Below, in pieces: positions 16,171 through 26,250 of a stretch of 64,000 bases of DNA; the stretch's first letter is position 1; each line of letters begins with the position of its first letter. The DNA lies in NCBI GenBank assembly GCA_012520725.1, contig JAAYNQ010000048.1, positions 1 to 64,000 on the forward strand, written 5' to 3'. The position numbers and the translations under genes are program-made. A model generated the notes under the pieces. It did no database searches, was not told the DNA's origin, and was given only the letters and a program-made list of their open reading frames with translations. This DNA comes from Syntrophomonadaceae bacterium (GTDB lineage Bacteria > Bacillota > Syntrophomonadia > Syntrophomonadales > Syntrophomonadaceae).

Positions 16171-17388
16171 TCAGTTGATTCTTATCCTTATAAACTTTCT
16201 CTTGCCCACTTGTACTACCATACCGTCCTTTAACTGCAGGTTCTCATCTTCATATTTTTCCCCGTCAACTCTTACCGCACCCTGTTTCAACATGCGGCGT
16301 CCATCACTGCTGGAACTGACCATATGGTTTTCCTGCAAGAATTTAGGCAACCAGACTTCCTGGGCCTTCATTTGCAGCTCAGGTATATCCTGGGGTATAT
16401 CCCCCTGGGAATAAACCAGTTTAAACCTGGCCTCAGCCTTTTCTGCTGCCCCGGCATCATGATACATGCTTATCAGTTCTTTGGCCAAATTCATTTTAGC
16501 ATCCCGTGGATTTAGCTCACCCCGATCCATTCTGACCTGCATATCTTCTATCTCTTCTATGGGTACTCGGGTAAGGAGTTCGAAATATCTACAGATTAAT
16601 TTATCACTAATGGACATGGTTTTGCCAAACATTTCATACGGATCATCATTGACCCCGATATAATTACCCAGACTTTTACTCATTTTCTGAACTCCGTCCA
16701 AGCCTTCGAGTATGGGCATCATTAAGGCAATTTGCGGTTCATGACCATATTCCCTCAAGAGGTGACGACCTACTAATAGATTGAATTTCTGATCTGTGCC
16801 GCCTAACTCTACATCGGCTTCCAATATCACCGAATCATAACCCTGCATCAAGGGATAGAGAAATTCGTGTACCCCTATGGGAAGACCCTCTTTATATCGC
16901 TTATCGAAATCATCTCTTTCCAGCATACGGGCTACGGTATATTTTCCGGCCAGCCTAAGTACCGCCTCTAAATTCATTTCCATCAGCCACTTACTGTTAA
17001 AATGTACTATAGTTTTCTGGGGATCCAAAACCTTAAAAATCTGTTCCTGATAAGTAGCGGCATTTACCCTAATTTCTTCTTCACTAAGCTCTTTTCTAGT
17101 TTCTGATTTTCCGCTGGGATCACCTATACGGCCAGTGGCATCTCCTATGATGAGGTGAACTTCATGGCCCAAATCTTGAAATTGTCTCAGTTTGTTCAAA
17201 ACTACAGTATGGCCCAGATGGATATCAGGAGCGGTAGGATCCAGCCCCAGTTTAGTCTTAAGGGGTTTATTCTCCTTTATAGATCTATACAGCTTTTGTT
17301 TTAGCTCTTCCTCAGGTACGATTTCTGCAACCCCACGCCGTATTAAGGCTAATTGTCTATCTACCTCTTGCATTATTCTATTATCCAC
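16171..17388 (-). CDS. tyrS: Tyrosyl-tRNA synthetase
   Basis: Class I synthetase charging tRNA-Tyr. HIGH equivalent HLGH at residues 57-60, the [17 protein letters not shown] segment typical of the TyrZ-like branch, and KMSKS in [11 protein letters not shown]. The C-terminal ~65 residues form an S4 RNA-binding domain (WLPKFLQE...[10 protein letters not shown]). 405 aa is normal. GTG start at 17388 with AGGAGG 7 nt upstream; the overlapping ATG is out of frame. No T-box was found upstream, unlike pheS here. Confidence 0.96.
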   Translation of the reverse strand: MDNRIMQEVDRQLALIRRGVAEIVPEEELKQKLYRSIKENKPLKTKLGLDPTAPDIHLGHTVVLNKLRQFQDLGHEVHLIIGDATGRIGDPSGKSETRKELSEEEIRVNAATYQEQIFKVLDPQKTIVHFNSKWLMEMNLEAVLRLAGKYTVARMLERDDFDKRYKEGLPIGVHEFLYPLMQGYDSVILEADVELGGTDQKFNLLVGRHLLREYGHEPQIALMMPILEGLDGVQKMSKSLGNYIGVNDDPYEMFGKTMSISDKLICRYFELLTRVPIEEIEDMQVRMDRGELNPRDAKMNLAKELISMYHDAGAAEKAEARFKLVYSQGDIPQDIPELQMKAQEVWLPKFLQENHMVSSSSDGRRMLKQGAVRVDGEKYEDENLQLKDGMVVQVGKRKFIRIRIN

Positions 17389-17561
17389 ATAATTACCTCC
17401 TTACCACAAAAAATCATAGCATAATAAGCGGAGTATGTGCAATAATTAGACGATTATACACGTATTACCTTTATGCAATGATTATATTCTGCGGGTATTA
17501 GGGCAGGAAAAAGTACTGTTCCTGTCAAATGATTAAATATATTAACTCCAGGAGGCTGAAT

Positions 17562-20012
17562 ATGAGGAAGAGTAATAAACGAAAGAAAAAAGCTATTAAT
17601 TGGAAAATATTTTCCCGCAAACTCATGGTCTCATTTCTTATTATAGCTATAGCTGGATTAGCTGGCCTAATAGGAGTATTCGCGGTAGCAGCCCGGGATC
17701 TGCCCAAGTGGGACCCGGAATTGCTATCAGGTGCCAAAACCACCATAATTTATGATGATAAAGAAGAGTTTGCAGCTGGACTGCATGCGGGCGAAAACAG
17801 AACCGAAGTAAGTTTGGATAAAGTTCCCCAGGATTTTATTGATGCTTTTATTGCTACTGAGGACCGGGGCTTTTATGATCACCATGGTATTAATTATCGA
17901 GGAATAATTCGTTCCCTGGTCAGTAATATTACTTCAGGAGATTTGAAAGGACAGGGCGCCAGTACCATTACCCAACAGTTGGCCAGAAATGCCTTTCTTT
18001 CTTTTGATAAAAAATGGGAACGTAAAATCAAAGAAATCCTGCTGGCCTTTAAGATTGAGTCAGCCTATTCCAAAGATGAAATACTCACTATGTATCTAAA
18101 CCTCATCAACTTTGGTTCCGGGGCTTACGGGGTTCAAGCAGCAGCCGAAACCTATTTCGGTAAAGATGTGAGCGAATTGAATTTGGCTGAGTGCTCCATG
18201 CTGGCAGGAGTCCCTAATGCTCCTTCCTTAAATCCTTTCCAGAATTTGGAGTGGTCAAAAAAACGGCAAAAAATCGTCTTGTACAATATGGTTGAAGCCG
18301 GGTATATTGACCAGGCTACCGCTGATGAGGCTTATGCGGTAGAATTGGAGTTTAGAAAAAGCCATCCTTCCAATAGCCAGTATGGATACTATATCGACGC
18401 TGTTATAGACGAAGCCATTGGCATTCTTAGCGCCAAGGAAATATATAATGACCCGGAGTATGCTTTTTATCGAACTGGTTTAAAGATCTATACTACAATG
18501 AATGCCGATATACAAAAATACGCTGAAGAATATTTTGCTGATCCGTCTCACTTCTTGCAGCAGAAAAACGAACAGGGTGAATCAGTGCAGGCAGCTATGG
18601 CCATAATTGACCATCAAACCGGTGGTGTAAAAGCCATTATGGGTGGCAGAACCTATGAACAAAGACGCGGTTTTAACCGGGCTACTAATGGCTATCGTCA
18701 ACCCGGTTCGGCGATAAAACCCTTAACAGTCTACTTACCTGCTCTGGAAGCCGGTTATATGCCTTTTTATATACTGGATGACTCTCCCTTGTCTTATAAG
18801 GTCTCCGGAGGTGTCTGGCAGCCCAAAAACTATGACGGGACCTACCGGGGACTCATTACCATGCGAACCGCCGTAAAAAATTCGGTCAATACCTATGCCG
18901 TGCAATTATTGGATCAAATTGGCATCCGCAATAGTTTTGACTACGGCTGCAACCTGGGTTTGGAACTGATAGACAAACCAGGCACCAATGATCTGGGTTT
19001 GGCTCCACTGGCCTTGGGAGGCTTAACCCGGGGAGCTACTCCACTACAAATGGCAGCTGCTTATGGAGCCATTGCCAATGGGGGAATCTACCAAAAACCT
19101 CACTTTATAACCCGGATAGTGGATGAAGATGGGGCCGAATTATATCGATACCAGCCCGAATCCCACCGGGCTATAAGTGAACAGGCCTCCTGGCTGATGA
19201 CTAGTATGATGCGAACCGTGGTAGAATCCGGTACCGGCACCAATGCCAGAGTTTCAGGGGTGGTTACCGCTGGTAAGACTGGTACTTCCGAAGAATACAT
19301 GGATTCATGGTTCTGTGGCTTTACCCCTGCTTATTCCATGGCAGTATGGATGGGTTTTGATAAGGAATATACTATGCGCAACTATCCACCTCAATACCCA
19401 TCTGAAACTGCTTACGGTGGTAATTGCCCGGCCCGAGCCTTTTCGTCCATATTAAACCGGGCTCACAAAGAATACAAACCCGCTGCTCTATCCATGCCCG
19501 GAGGCATAGTAAATGTTTCCATTTGTTCGGTTTCGGGCAAAAGACCTGGTGAATCCTGTCCAGATGACAAAATCCTTAATGAATACTGCTTAAAGGATCA
19601 GGTCCCTAGTGAAAGCTGTAATCTACACCAAATGGTATCTGTATGTACAGAATCGGGGAAAATAGCCGGGCCTCATTGCCCCCAGGTAGAAATGCGCTCA
19701 GTGGTAATTGGCCATGAGAATAGTTCCACCCCGGATAAAATGCCGGAAGATACTTGTGATATCCACACTCACCCAACTTTTCCCGGCATGTTCACCCAGG
19801 AGGTTTATATCTGCCGGGATCCGGGTCATGAAGGCAAACTCTACCGGGCTAATATTCCCAGGGCTATGGAAAACGGAGGCTGTCCCGAAGAGTATCTGGA
19901 CCAGATAATACTGGAACCGGGGCAAAACCTGCCTTATTGCCCGCTAAAAGATCACCAGACCAGTAAGAAGAAAGCCAAAGAAGTTATTCAGGATATAATT
20001 GACCGGGATTAA
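17562..20012 (+). CDS. Class A penicillin-binding protein (PBP1a type)
   Basis: Bifunctional peptidoglycan glycosyltransferase/transpeptidase, 816 aa from the ATG preceded by AGGAGG. One N-terminal TM helix (about 20-45) after a Lys/Arg-rich tail. GT51 domain with catalytic Glu100 in ATEDRGFYDHHG. Transpeptidase motifs: Ser383-x-x-Lys (SAIK), SVN at 441-443 and KTGT at 572. The C-terminal ~170 residues carry Cys-containing modules (CSVSGKRPGESCP, CTESGKIAGPHCP, and a looser third), which probably form disulfide-stapled or metal-binding segments outside the cell. Stands alone between tyrS and a weak hairpin. Confidence 0.95.
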   Translation: MRKSNKRKKKAINWKIFSRKLMVSFLIIAIAGLAGLIGVFAVAARDLPKWDPELLSGAKTTIIYDDKEEFAAGLHAGENRTEVSLDKVPQDFIDAFIATEDRGFYDHHGINYRGIIRSLVSNITSGDLKGQGASTITQQLARNAFLSFDKKWERKIKEILLAFKIESAYSKDEILTMYLNLINFGSGAYGVQAAAETYFGKDVSELNLAECSMLAGVPNAPSLNPFQNLEWSKKRQKIVLYNMVEAGYIDQATADEAYAVELEFRKSHPSNSQYGYYIDAVIDEAIGILSAKEIYNDPEYAFYRTGLKIYTTMNADIQKYAEEYFADPSHFLQQKNEQGESVQAAMAIIDHQTGGVKAIMGGRTYEQRRGFNRATNGYRQPGSAIKPLTVYLPALEAGYMPFYILDDSPLSYKVSGGVWQPKNYDGTYRGLITMRTAVKNSVNTYAVQLLDQIGIRNSFDYGCNLGLELIDKPGTNDLGLAPLALGGLTRGATPLQMAAAYGAIANGGIYQKPHFITRIVDEDGAELYRYQPESHRAISEQASWLMTSMMRTVVESGTGTNARVSGVVTAGKTGTSEEYMDSWFCGFTPAYSMAVWMGFDKEYTMRNYPPQYPSETAYGGNCPARAFSSILNRAHKEYKPAALSMPGGIVNVSICSVSGKRPGESCPDDKILNEYCLKDQVPSESCNLHQMVSVCTESGKIAGPHCPQVEMRSVVIGHENSSTPDKMPEDTCDIHTHPTFPGMFTQEVYICRDPGHEGKLYRANIPRAMENGGCPEEYLDQIILEPGQNLPYCPLKDHQTSKKKAKEVIQDIIDRD

Positions 20013-20074
20013 TTAAACTCCATAATTAATAATTAATGCAGCAAGCAAGTAAAAAGAAACCCTTATTGATGGTC

Positions 20075-20102
20075 TAAGACCCAGGCTTTTGCCTGGGTCT
20101 TA
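20075..20102. terminator. Hairpin after the PBP gene
   Basis: A perfect 12-bp stem TAAGACCCAGGC / GCCTGGGTCTTA encloses TTTT. No U-tract follows on the + strand, so termination strength is doubtful; it lies between the convergent PBP and mutS2 genes. Confidence 0.5.
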
Positions 20103-20255
20103 TGCGGAGGAGGAAGTTATCTTTATCAGTCTGGCTATCATGAGGGTGTATTAATTCTAGTATTCATTATACTTAAGTCCTTTTATTCTAAGACCTTTAA
20201 TTATTGCCAGCAATGTCTAATAAAACCAGGGATTAGCTGAGAAAGGAGGATTGAC

Positions 20256-22598
20256 CTATTTAAATACTACCACGGTTACTCCATGTCCTCCCTCTTCCGG
20301 CAACCCGTCTCTGAAGGCCTTAACCTGGGGGTGGGTTTTAAGATACTTTTGCACCGCATTCCTTAAGGCTCCAGTCCCTTTGCCATGAATTAGCCTGACT
20401 GAATCCAAACCTACCAAGAGAGCGTCAGCCAGATACTTATCGATCTCCATCACTGCGTCTTCGGACAATTTACCTCTTATATCTATCTCCTTGGAAATGC
20501 TCTGGGCTTTATGCAAAAAGCTCTCTCCTCTCCAGGGCTGGCCGGTGCTGACCGGTTGCTCCAATTTAACCAGGTTTTCCGGCCGCACATTGAACTTCAT
20601 GCTCCCCACTTGAACACTTAGTTCTCCCTGTGCCCCATGACTGCCCAATACATAACCTTTCTGCTTAATATTTTTTATAAGTACATAATCTCCTTCTTTT
20701 ATTATCCCGTTGGTTTCACGGGCTTCCATCTCCTCCCCAGCTTGATGGACCTGGATTTGCTTGATTTTTTGTCTTTTTTCTTCAATCTCATGCCATTTAG
20801 GAGTTTTTTCTTTGTCTTTCAGTAGTTCCTTGAATTCCAGTAGAGCCTGGGCTGCCTCCTGCTTAACCCGCCTTAACTCCCGCTGACCTTCTTCCCGAGC
20901 CCGGCTGATAACTTCCAGTCTTTCCTGTTCCAAATCCTTCCTGGCTTTATCCAACTGCTCTTTTTCTTTGATCAATTCTTCCTTTATCCGCATAACCTCT
21001 CTGCTCTCACGATCTAAAGCATAGTGACTTTCCTTTAACTGCCGGATCATATTGCCCACTTCCTTCTCCCGCTGGGGAACCAATTCCCGGGCTTGTTGAA
21101 CCAAACTCTGGTCCATGCCCAGCCTGATGGCTATTTCAAAAGCATTGCTTTGACCAGGCATACCAGTAGTAAGTTTGTAAGTGGGCTTGAGGCTTATCGG
21201 ATCAAACTCAACACAGGCATTTTCCACCCGTTGGGTATTATAGGCGTAATTCTTTAACTCGCTCTGGTGGGTGGTTACCACTACTTTACTTCCTTTTTGC
21301 CGTAATTGCTCTAAAATTACATGCCCCAAAGCAGCTCCCTCAACCGGATCGGTGCCGGCGCCTAATTCATCCAGGAGTACCAGCGATCGCCTGTTGGCTT
21401 CTCTAAGTATTCGAATGATGTTCTTCATATGGGAGGAAAAGGTACTAAGGGACTGTTCAATACTCTGTTCATCTCCAATATCTACATAGACGGAGTCAAA
21501 TATCGGTATCCGGCTTTTTTCCCGGGCTGGAACATAGAGGCCGCTCATAGTCATTAAGACCAGTAATCCTATAGTCTTTAGGGTAACAGTCTTGCCCCCG
21601 GTGTTAGGCCCAGTTATTACCAGGACATCAAAATCCTGCCCCAATTCCACATCCACTGGAACCGCTTCTTCCCCCAAGAGCGGATGCTTCCCCCGGTATA
21701 TTTGCATTATTCCTCTCCTATTAGTAATAGGCCGAAAAGCATTCATTTTATAAGCCAGACGAGCTCGGGCAAAAATAAAGTCCAACAAGCCCAGGAGATC
21801 CTGATTTCTTGCTAATTCCTGGGAGTATGATCCTACTAGTTGGGAAAGCTCTCTAAGTATCCGTTCTATTTCTCTTTTTTCTTCCATTTGCAGGGCCCGC
21901 ATCTGATTATTCAGTTCCACCACCGGCAGCGGCTCAATATAAACAGTAGCCCCACTGGCTGATTCATCATGTACTATACCCTTGACCATGGCCTTATGCT
22001 CTTGTTTCACCGGTACCACATACCGGCCATCTCTTTCAGTGACCAGAGCTTCCTGCAGAATCTTTTGATTGTCGCTGGAGCGAATAAAACTCTGCAGGTA
22101 TTCTCTGGTGCGGCTACGGACAGTATTAATCTGGTTCCTGATCTTCCTTAATTCGGGAGAGGCGTCATCTTTAAGCTGTCCATCTTCACCTACCGCCTCA
22201 TCAATCCTGCGCTCTAATTCCCGCTCTTCCATTAATCCAGCTAAAAGTTCGGACAATAGAGGATATTTGTCTTTGGCTACATATCTTTTGGCCATACGGG
22301 AGGCGTAGAGCAAGAGGTATATTTCCCTTAGTTCAGGGGCAATTAGAATTCCACCCATCCTGCTCTTGGCAAGTAAATGGTCAACTAAAGTGATACCACT
22401 TAGAAAGGTGGGCTCACCAAAGCGCAGTCTTTCCATGGCTTCTCCCGTTTCATCCAAGCGCCTGTTTACCGCTTCAAAGTTGTTGCTAGGATTCATGGCA
22501 TAAGCCCTGGCTTTACCTCCCTCAAAGAAGGCCAAAGCGGCTAACATACCCTGAATCTTATAATATTCCAGTTTATCCAGTACTTTCTTTTCAATCAT
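20256..22598 (-). CDS. mutS2: MutS2 family ATPase with Smr domain
   Basis: 780 aa. The N-terminal MutS core/clamp helices are followed by an ABC-type ATPase with Walker A GPNTGGKT (330-337), Walker B region LVLLDELGAGTDP and a TTH signature. A long coiled coil rich in E/K/R (about 515-640), a KOW-like segment and the C-terminal Smr domain (VRLIHGKGTGALR) complete it. Known roles of the family are anti-recombination and, in Bacillus, rescue/splitting of collided ribosomes. Ribosome site AAGGATGA before ATG. It is 32 bp downstream of the U32 gene in the same direction. Confidence 0.95.
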   Translation of the reverse strand: MIEKKVLDKLEYYKIQGMLAALAFFEGGKARAYAMNPSNNFEAVNRRLDETGEAMERLRFGEPTFLSGITLVDHLLAKSRMGGILIAPELREIYLLLYASRMAKRYVAKDKYPLLSELLAGLMEERELERRIDEAVGEDGQLKDDASPELRKIRNQINTVRSRTREYLQSFIRSSDNQKILQEALVTERDGRYVVPVKQEHKAMVKGIVHDESASGATVYIEPLPVVELNNQMRALQMEEKREIERILRELSQLVGSYSQELARNQDLLGLLDFIFARARLAYKMNAFRPITNRRGIMQIYRGKHPLLGEEAVPVDVELGQDFDVLVITGPNTGGKTVTLKTIGLLVLMTMSGLYVPAREKSRIPIFDSVYVDIGDEQSIEQSLSTFSSHMKNIIRILREANRRSLVLLDELGAGTDPVEGAALGHVILEQLRQKGSKVVVTTHQSELKNYAYNTQRVENACVEFDPISLKPTYKLTTGMPGQSNAFEIAIRLGMDQSLVQQARELVPQREKEVGNMIRQLKESHYALDRESREVMRIKEELIKEKEQLDKARKDLEQERLEVISRAREEGQRELRRVKQEAAQALLEFKELLKDKEKTPKWHEIEEKRQKIKQIQVHQAGEEMEARETNGIIKEGDYVLIKNIKQKGYVLGSHGAQGELSVQVGSMKFNVRPENLVKLEQPVSTGQPWRGESFLHKAQSISKEIDIRGKLSEDAVMEIDKYLADALLVGLDSVRLIHGKGTGALRNAVQKYLKTHPQVKAFRDGLPEEGGHGVTVVVFK

Positions 22599-22630
22599 TT
22601 ATGCTCATCCTTTTATAAACCCTTTCCCCA

Positions 22631-25117
22631 TCAAATTACTCCCCGATAATAATGGCCTCTGGTAAAGGGGGAAGGGGAGCTTTTCTCCAGGTCCTCCCGA
22701 TATGAGTGCAGCTGCCGGTGATTATTTTCGACTACATCTTCCAGGGCTTGACCATATAGTTTAACTACCTTTCTCACTTCTTCTTCTCCGCTGCGACGGG
22801 CTTCTATTCTAATTCCTCCCACCCCCAGGGCTATAATCTTATCCAAGTCATCAATCATGCACAGGGTACGGGAGTTGAATACATAAAACCTGCAATAACG
22901 GTCAGTCGCAAGGGGGAAAATATAACCCCTTTGATCTTTCAGAGCATAGCGATCCTGGTGACAGAGTCCTGGGCAAGCTCCGGAGTCCGGGTGTAACAGG
23001 CCTGGTAATACACAATATTGGGAGGTCATCAAAATAACTTCCCCATGAACTATTACTTCCGCTGAACTCAGGTCGGGCATGGCTTTTAAGCGACTGAAGT
23101 TTAGTTCCGGCGAAAGGCAGGCCTTTTCTACCCCTAAGTCTTGAAGCAAACGCAGGGTATAGGGGTTAAATATATTCATACTATAATCAGCTCTAGGCTT
23201 CAGCTCATTTTTCCCAGCCCAGTACATAGTGCCCAGATTACCTGCCAGTATTTCTTTAAAACCTGCTGCCTTAAGCTTATCGAATTCCTGGAACTCACAG
23301 CTGGATAGTATTCTGGGTAAGGCGGGGATCAATTGGCAATTATTTTCCCGGGCATATTCTTTTACTTCTCTCAATTGATCAGGGGTAAACCTACGCTCTG
23401 GGCCTATTCCGGCCAGATCCAGGTAAATAGTATCAGCACCGTTCTTAGCGGCTGCATAAGCTTGATTCAAGCCACTGAGTGCTATACTTAATTGAGGCCT
23501 GGTCGGGGCTTTAGAACCAGCTTTCACAGCCAGGAATTGTCCCCGGCCTTGACGGAAAGCATCCGTTTCCTGCCGGCCTGGCCGTTTAAGGTTCAACCTT
23601 AAGGTTTTTAATGATTCAACTGCCAGTCGTCTGGTCTCATTCAGTTCGCTGAAAGGTACCATTAAGTTGCCATCAGACTGGAGTTCAAAACTCCCCAGGT
23701 AAAAGGGCGTATTGCCCAGACGATCGATTTTGGACCTGATCGAAGCCTCATCCAAAGGTTGGTTTTTGGCCGGCTGGGCTGGGCTCTGACCGTATTCTGT
23801 AATTTCCTGGCCTTTTTCATCCCTCATTATCAGTTTCAATGGTTCCCCGGCTTTTAACACCACCTTAACGTCCACTCTGATTTTCTGGTTCTGGGCCTTT
23901 TCCATGCTCTTCCGGGCCTGGGCAATAATTTCTTCATCATGAGTTTTGAAAACCCGATCATGAGGATTTACCCGCTGCTCCAGTTTAAACTCTACTATCT
24001 CCCCGGCCTGGGCCAAAGATACCGGAACACCCTTAACCTTCATGCTCTTCACGATATAGCTGGGGTTTTTGCCATGTTTAACCCAGAACTCCAAACCATC
24101 TCCCAGAGCTATCCCATCACTGAGCTTTACTGAGGTGATCAAATTCTTATCCTGGGCTATGACCCGTCCCACATATACTCCCCTATTATTGGGACGCTTG
24201 CTGCTTAAAAACTTGCTGCGATCAAAGATAAAATATCCGCTGGAAAAACTGCGGTTGAAAATCTTCAAGAGTTTTTTCCTTACTTCTATTCCTGGCCGGT
24301 AGTTGTCTTTTTCCCGGATTAGATCCAGTATTTCGCGATAAGCTCCGGTTACCACAGCGACATACTCGGGTCTTTTCATCCTTCCTTCAATCTTTAAGGA
24401 CTTTACCCCAATGCTCTGCAGTTCCGGCAAGTAATCTATCAAGCATAAATCAGCGGGACTGAGTATATAAGGGCCAGCCTCCGGAGTATGATAAGCTTGA
24501 CCCGAATCAAGGGAATAAAGCTCATAGGGCATGCGGCAGGGTTGGGCACAGCGGCCCCGGTTCCCGCTTCTACCTCCTACCATACTGCTAAAGAGGCATT
24601 GTCCCGAATATGAAAAGCACAGTGCACCATGAACAAATACTTCTATTTCCAGTTCATTACTAGCTTCCTTAATCTCTTTTATTTGCTTCAGACTTAGCTC
24701 CCGAGCTAGAACCACTCGCTTTATGCCCTGTTGTTCCAGGAATTTGATGCCCTGGCTATTATGTACCGTCATCTGGGTGCTGGCATGGAGTCTTAAGCCC
24801 GGCAACAGTTGGCGCAAAGCCTGCATCAATCCCAGGTCTTGAACAATAAGGGCGTCAACCCCCATATTATACAAATTCCAGGCATAATCCAAAGCTGCCC
24901 TGAATTCCTCCTGATCAATGAGGGTATTTAAGGTTACATAGATTTTGCGCTCTTTGAGATGGGCATATTCCAGGGCCCGGACTAGATCTTCATCCCCAAA
25001 GTTCTCGGCTGACTGCCGGGCGGAGAAGCTCTTGCCCCCCAGATAAACCGCATCAGCTCCATTCTCAATTGCCGCCTGTAAAGCCTCCCGGTTGCCAGCC
25101 GGTGCTAATAGCTCCAT
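22631..25117 (-). CDS. U32 family peptidase-like protein (RlhA-like)
   Basis: About 828 aa from MELLAPAGNREAL, the canonical U32 start; AAGGAGGAAG precedes it. The TIM-barrel U32 domain covers the first ~300 residues, with the cysteine-bearing motif GNRGRCAQPCRMPYEL (about 190-205) and KIEGRMK. The length and the middle domain (DUF3656-like, about 385-500) match the RlhA/YdcP branch, which is required for 5-hydroxycytidine in 23S rRNA. A second barrel-like half follows (about 540-800, ending with HQDRYALKDQRG). RlhA equivalence is by architecture only; proteolytic activity is not expected. Confidence 0.85.
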   Translation of the reverse strand: MELLAPAGNREALQAAIENGADAVYLGGKSFSARQSAENFGDEDLVRALEYAHLKERKIYVTLNTLIDQEEFRAALDYAWNLYNMGVDALIVQDLGLMQALRQLLPGLRLHASTQMTVHNSQGIKFLEQQGIKRVVLARELSLKQIKEIKEASNELEIEVFVHGALCFSYSGQCLFSSMVGGRSGNRGRCAQPCRMPYELYSLDSGQAYHTPEAGPYILSPADLCLIDYLPELQSIGVKSLKIEGRMKRPEYVAVVTGAYREILDLIREKDNYRPGIEVRKKLLKIFNRSFSSGYFIFDRSKFLSSKRPNNRGVYVGRVIAQDKNLITSVKLSDGIALGDGLEFWVKHGKNPSYIVKSMKVKGVPVSLAQAGEIVEFKLEQRVNPHDRVFKTHDEEIIAQARKSMEKAQNQKIRVDVKVVLKAGEPLKLIMRDEKGQEITEYGQSPAQPAKNQPLDEASIRSKIDRLGNTPFYLGSFELQSDGNLMVPFSELNETRRLAVESLKTLRLNLKRPGRQETDAFRQGRGQFLAVKAGSKAPTRPQLSIALSGLNQAYAAAKNGADTIYLDLAGIGPERRFTPDQLREVKEYARENNCQLIPALPRILSSCEFQEFDKLKAAGFKEILAGNLGTMYWAGKNELKPRADYSMNIFNPYTLRLLQDLGVEKACLSPELNFSRLKAMPDLSSAEVIVHGEVILMTSQYCVLPGLLHPDSGACPGLCHQDRYALKDQRGYIFPLATDRYCRFYVFNSRTLCMIDDLDKIIALGVGGIRIEARRSGEEEVRKVVKLYGQALEDVVENNHRQLHSYREDLEKSSPSPFTRGHYYRGVI

Positions 25118-25242
25118 GAAAACATTCTTCCTCCTTATTGCCGGCATATTACAAAGCTGGTTTTTCAGACTAAGACCGGTCCAGCGAAAGCCCAATTTAT
25201 TCTCCTCTACCCCTATCTGCACTCAGCTCGCTTGTTTCAGCC

Positions 25243-26214
25243 CTAGCCTTTCAGACTATCCATCCCATCTCTTTTTACCCTTATTAAACCCGCAGCCGGA
25301 ATAATCTCCAATCCTCTTTTCTCCAATTCGTCCAAAAAGAAATTAAGACCCAGGGAGTCGCTGGCCATATGCCCGGCTATTATTACATTAATGTGGTTTT
25401 CCCGGGCTTCCTTGCGGTGATTGTCGGCCATGTGCATTCCTATTATGGTACCTACTCCGGCGGCAGCCAATTTCGCATAAGATTTGGGGGATCCTCCAGT
25501 GCCTCCCGTCATTTTGATGAACACTTTACCCGCCCGCCTATTCTTATCTCCGGCTACAATAGTAGGCCCAGCCTTGAGCTTTTTAGCCTGCTGATACTCA
25601 GGTATATCCATTAGTATATCCAACACATCCTGAACCGTTCTATATGGAGTACTGGCCAGGGTTTTCTCCAGATAGTGGCTGACCAGATTGTCAGCTGGTG
25701 AATGTACACACATAAATGGAAGGTCAAGGAGCCTGGCCGCATCTATGGCTCGTTGATGGTTGAGAGGCATAATGGCTCTTTTCACCTCAGCTATACGTTC
25801 TTCCATCAGAGCTTCGGCTATATTGATAGGGACCCCCACTCCAGCCATCATATCTGATTGTACTTGCATCACGTTGTATAAATCGGCCTGGGCCGAACCT
25901 TCCGGGTGATGGGCTATCACCAGGTCTATTTTGCGGCCTTTTTCCCGTAAACGGTCAGCCAGGATGATTTCAGGGGTCTCCATGTCTATACCACAGATCA
26001 GGGATTTCACCATTTCCTCCCCCAACCCGTAGAGTATACGAGTGTCGTTATAAGGATTGCTTAGAGTCTCCTTATCGAAAAAGTCCCGGTCATCATTACT
26101 CATTTTTTCGTATTCCTTTTGCCGGTCTTCTAACAACCGGTTGACTTCATCCCCCCGGGGGTCAAATTGCTTACCCATTTCAATAGCTAATTGATATATT
26201 TCCTTAAGTTTCAT
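25243..26214 (-). CDS. NIF3-like (NGG1p-interacting factor) metal-binding protein
   Basis: 323 aa. The DLVIAHHP motif (about 99-106) and GHMASDS near 275 are the bimetal-binding histidine motifs of the NIF3/YbgI family. The N-terminal ~70 residues are an extra helical, Glu-rich extension. Function of the family is unresolved (suggested metal-dependent hydrolase). AGGAGGG before ATG fixes the start. Between the U32 gene and a phosphomutase-like gene, probably one operon. Confidence 0.8.
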   Translation of the reverse strand: MKLKEIYQLAIEMGKQFDPRGDEVNRLLEDRQKEYEKMSNDDRDFFDKETLSNPYNDTRILYGLGEEMVKSLICGIDMETPEIILADRLREKGRKIDLVIAHHPEGSAQADLYNVMQVQSDMMAGVGVPINIAEALMEERIAEVKRAIMPLNHQRAIDAARLLDLPFMCVHSPADNLVSHYLEKTLASTPYRTVQDVLDILMDIPEYQQAKKLKAGPTIVAGDKNRRAGKVFIKMTGGTGGSPKSYAKLAAAGVGTIIGMHMADNHRKEARENHINVIIAGHMASDSLGLNFFLDELEKRGLEIIPAAGLIRVKRDGMDSLKG

Positions 26215-26250
26215 GTTTTTTGCCCTCCTGTCTTTAATTCTGTCTAAAGC

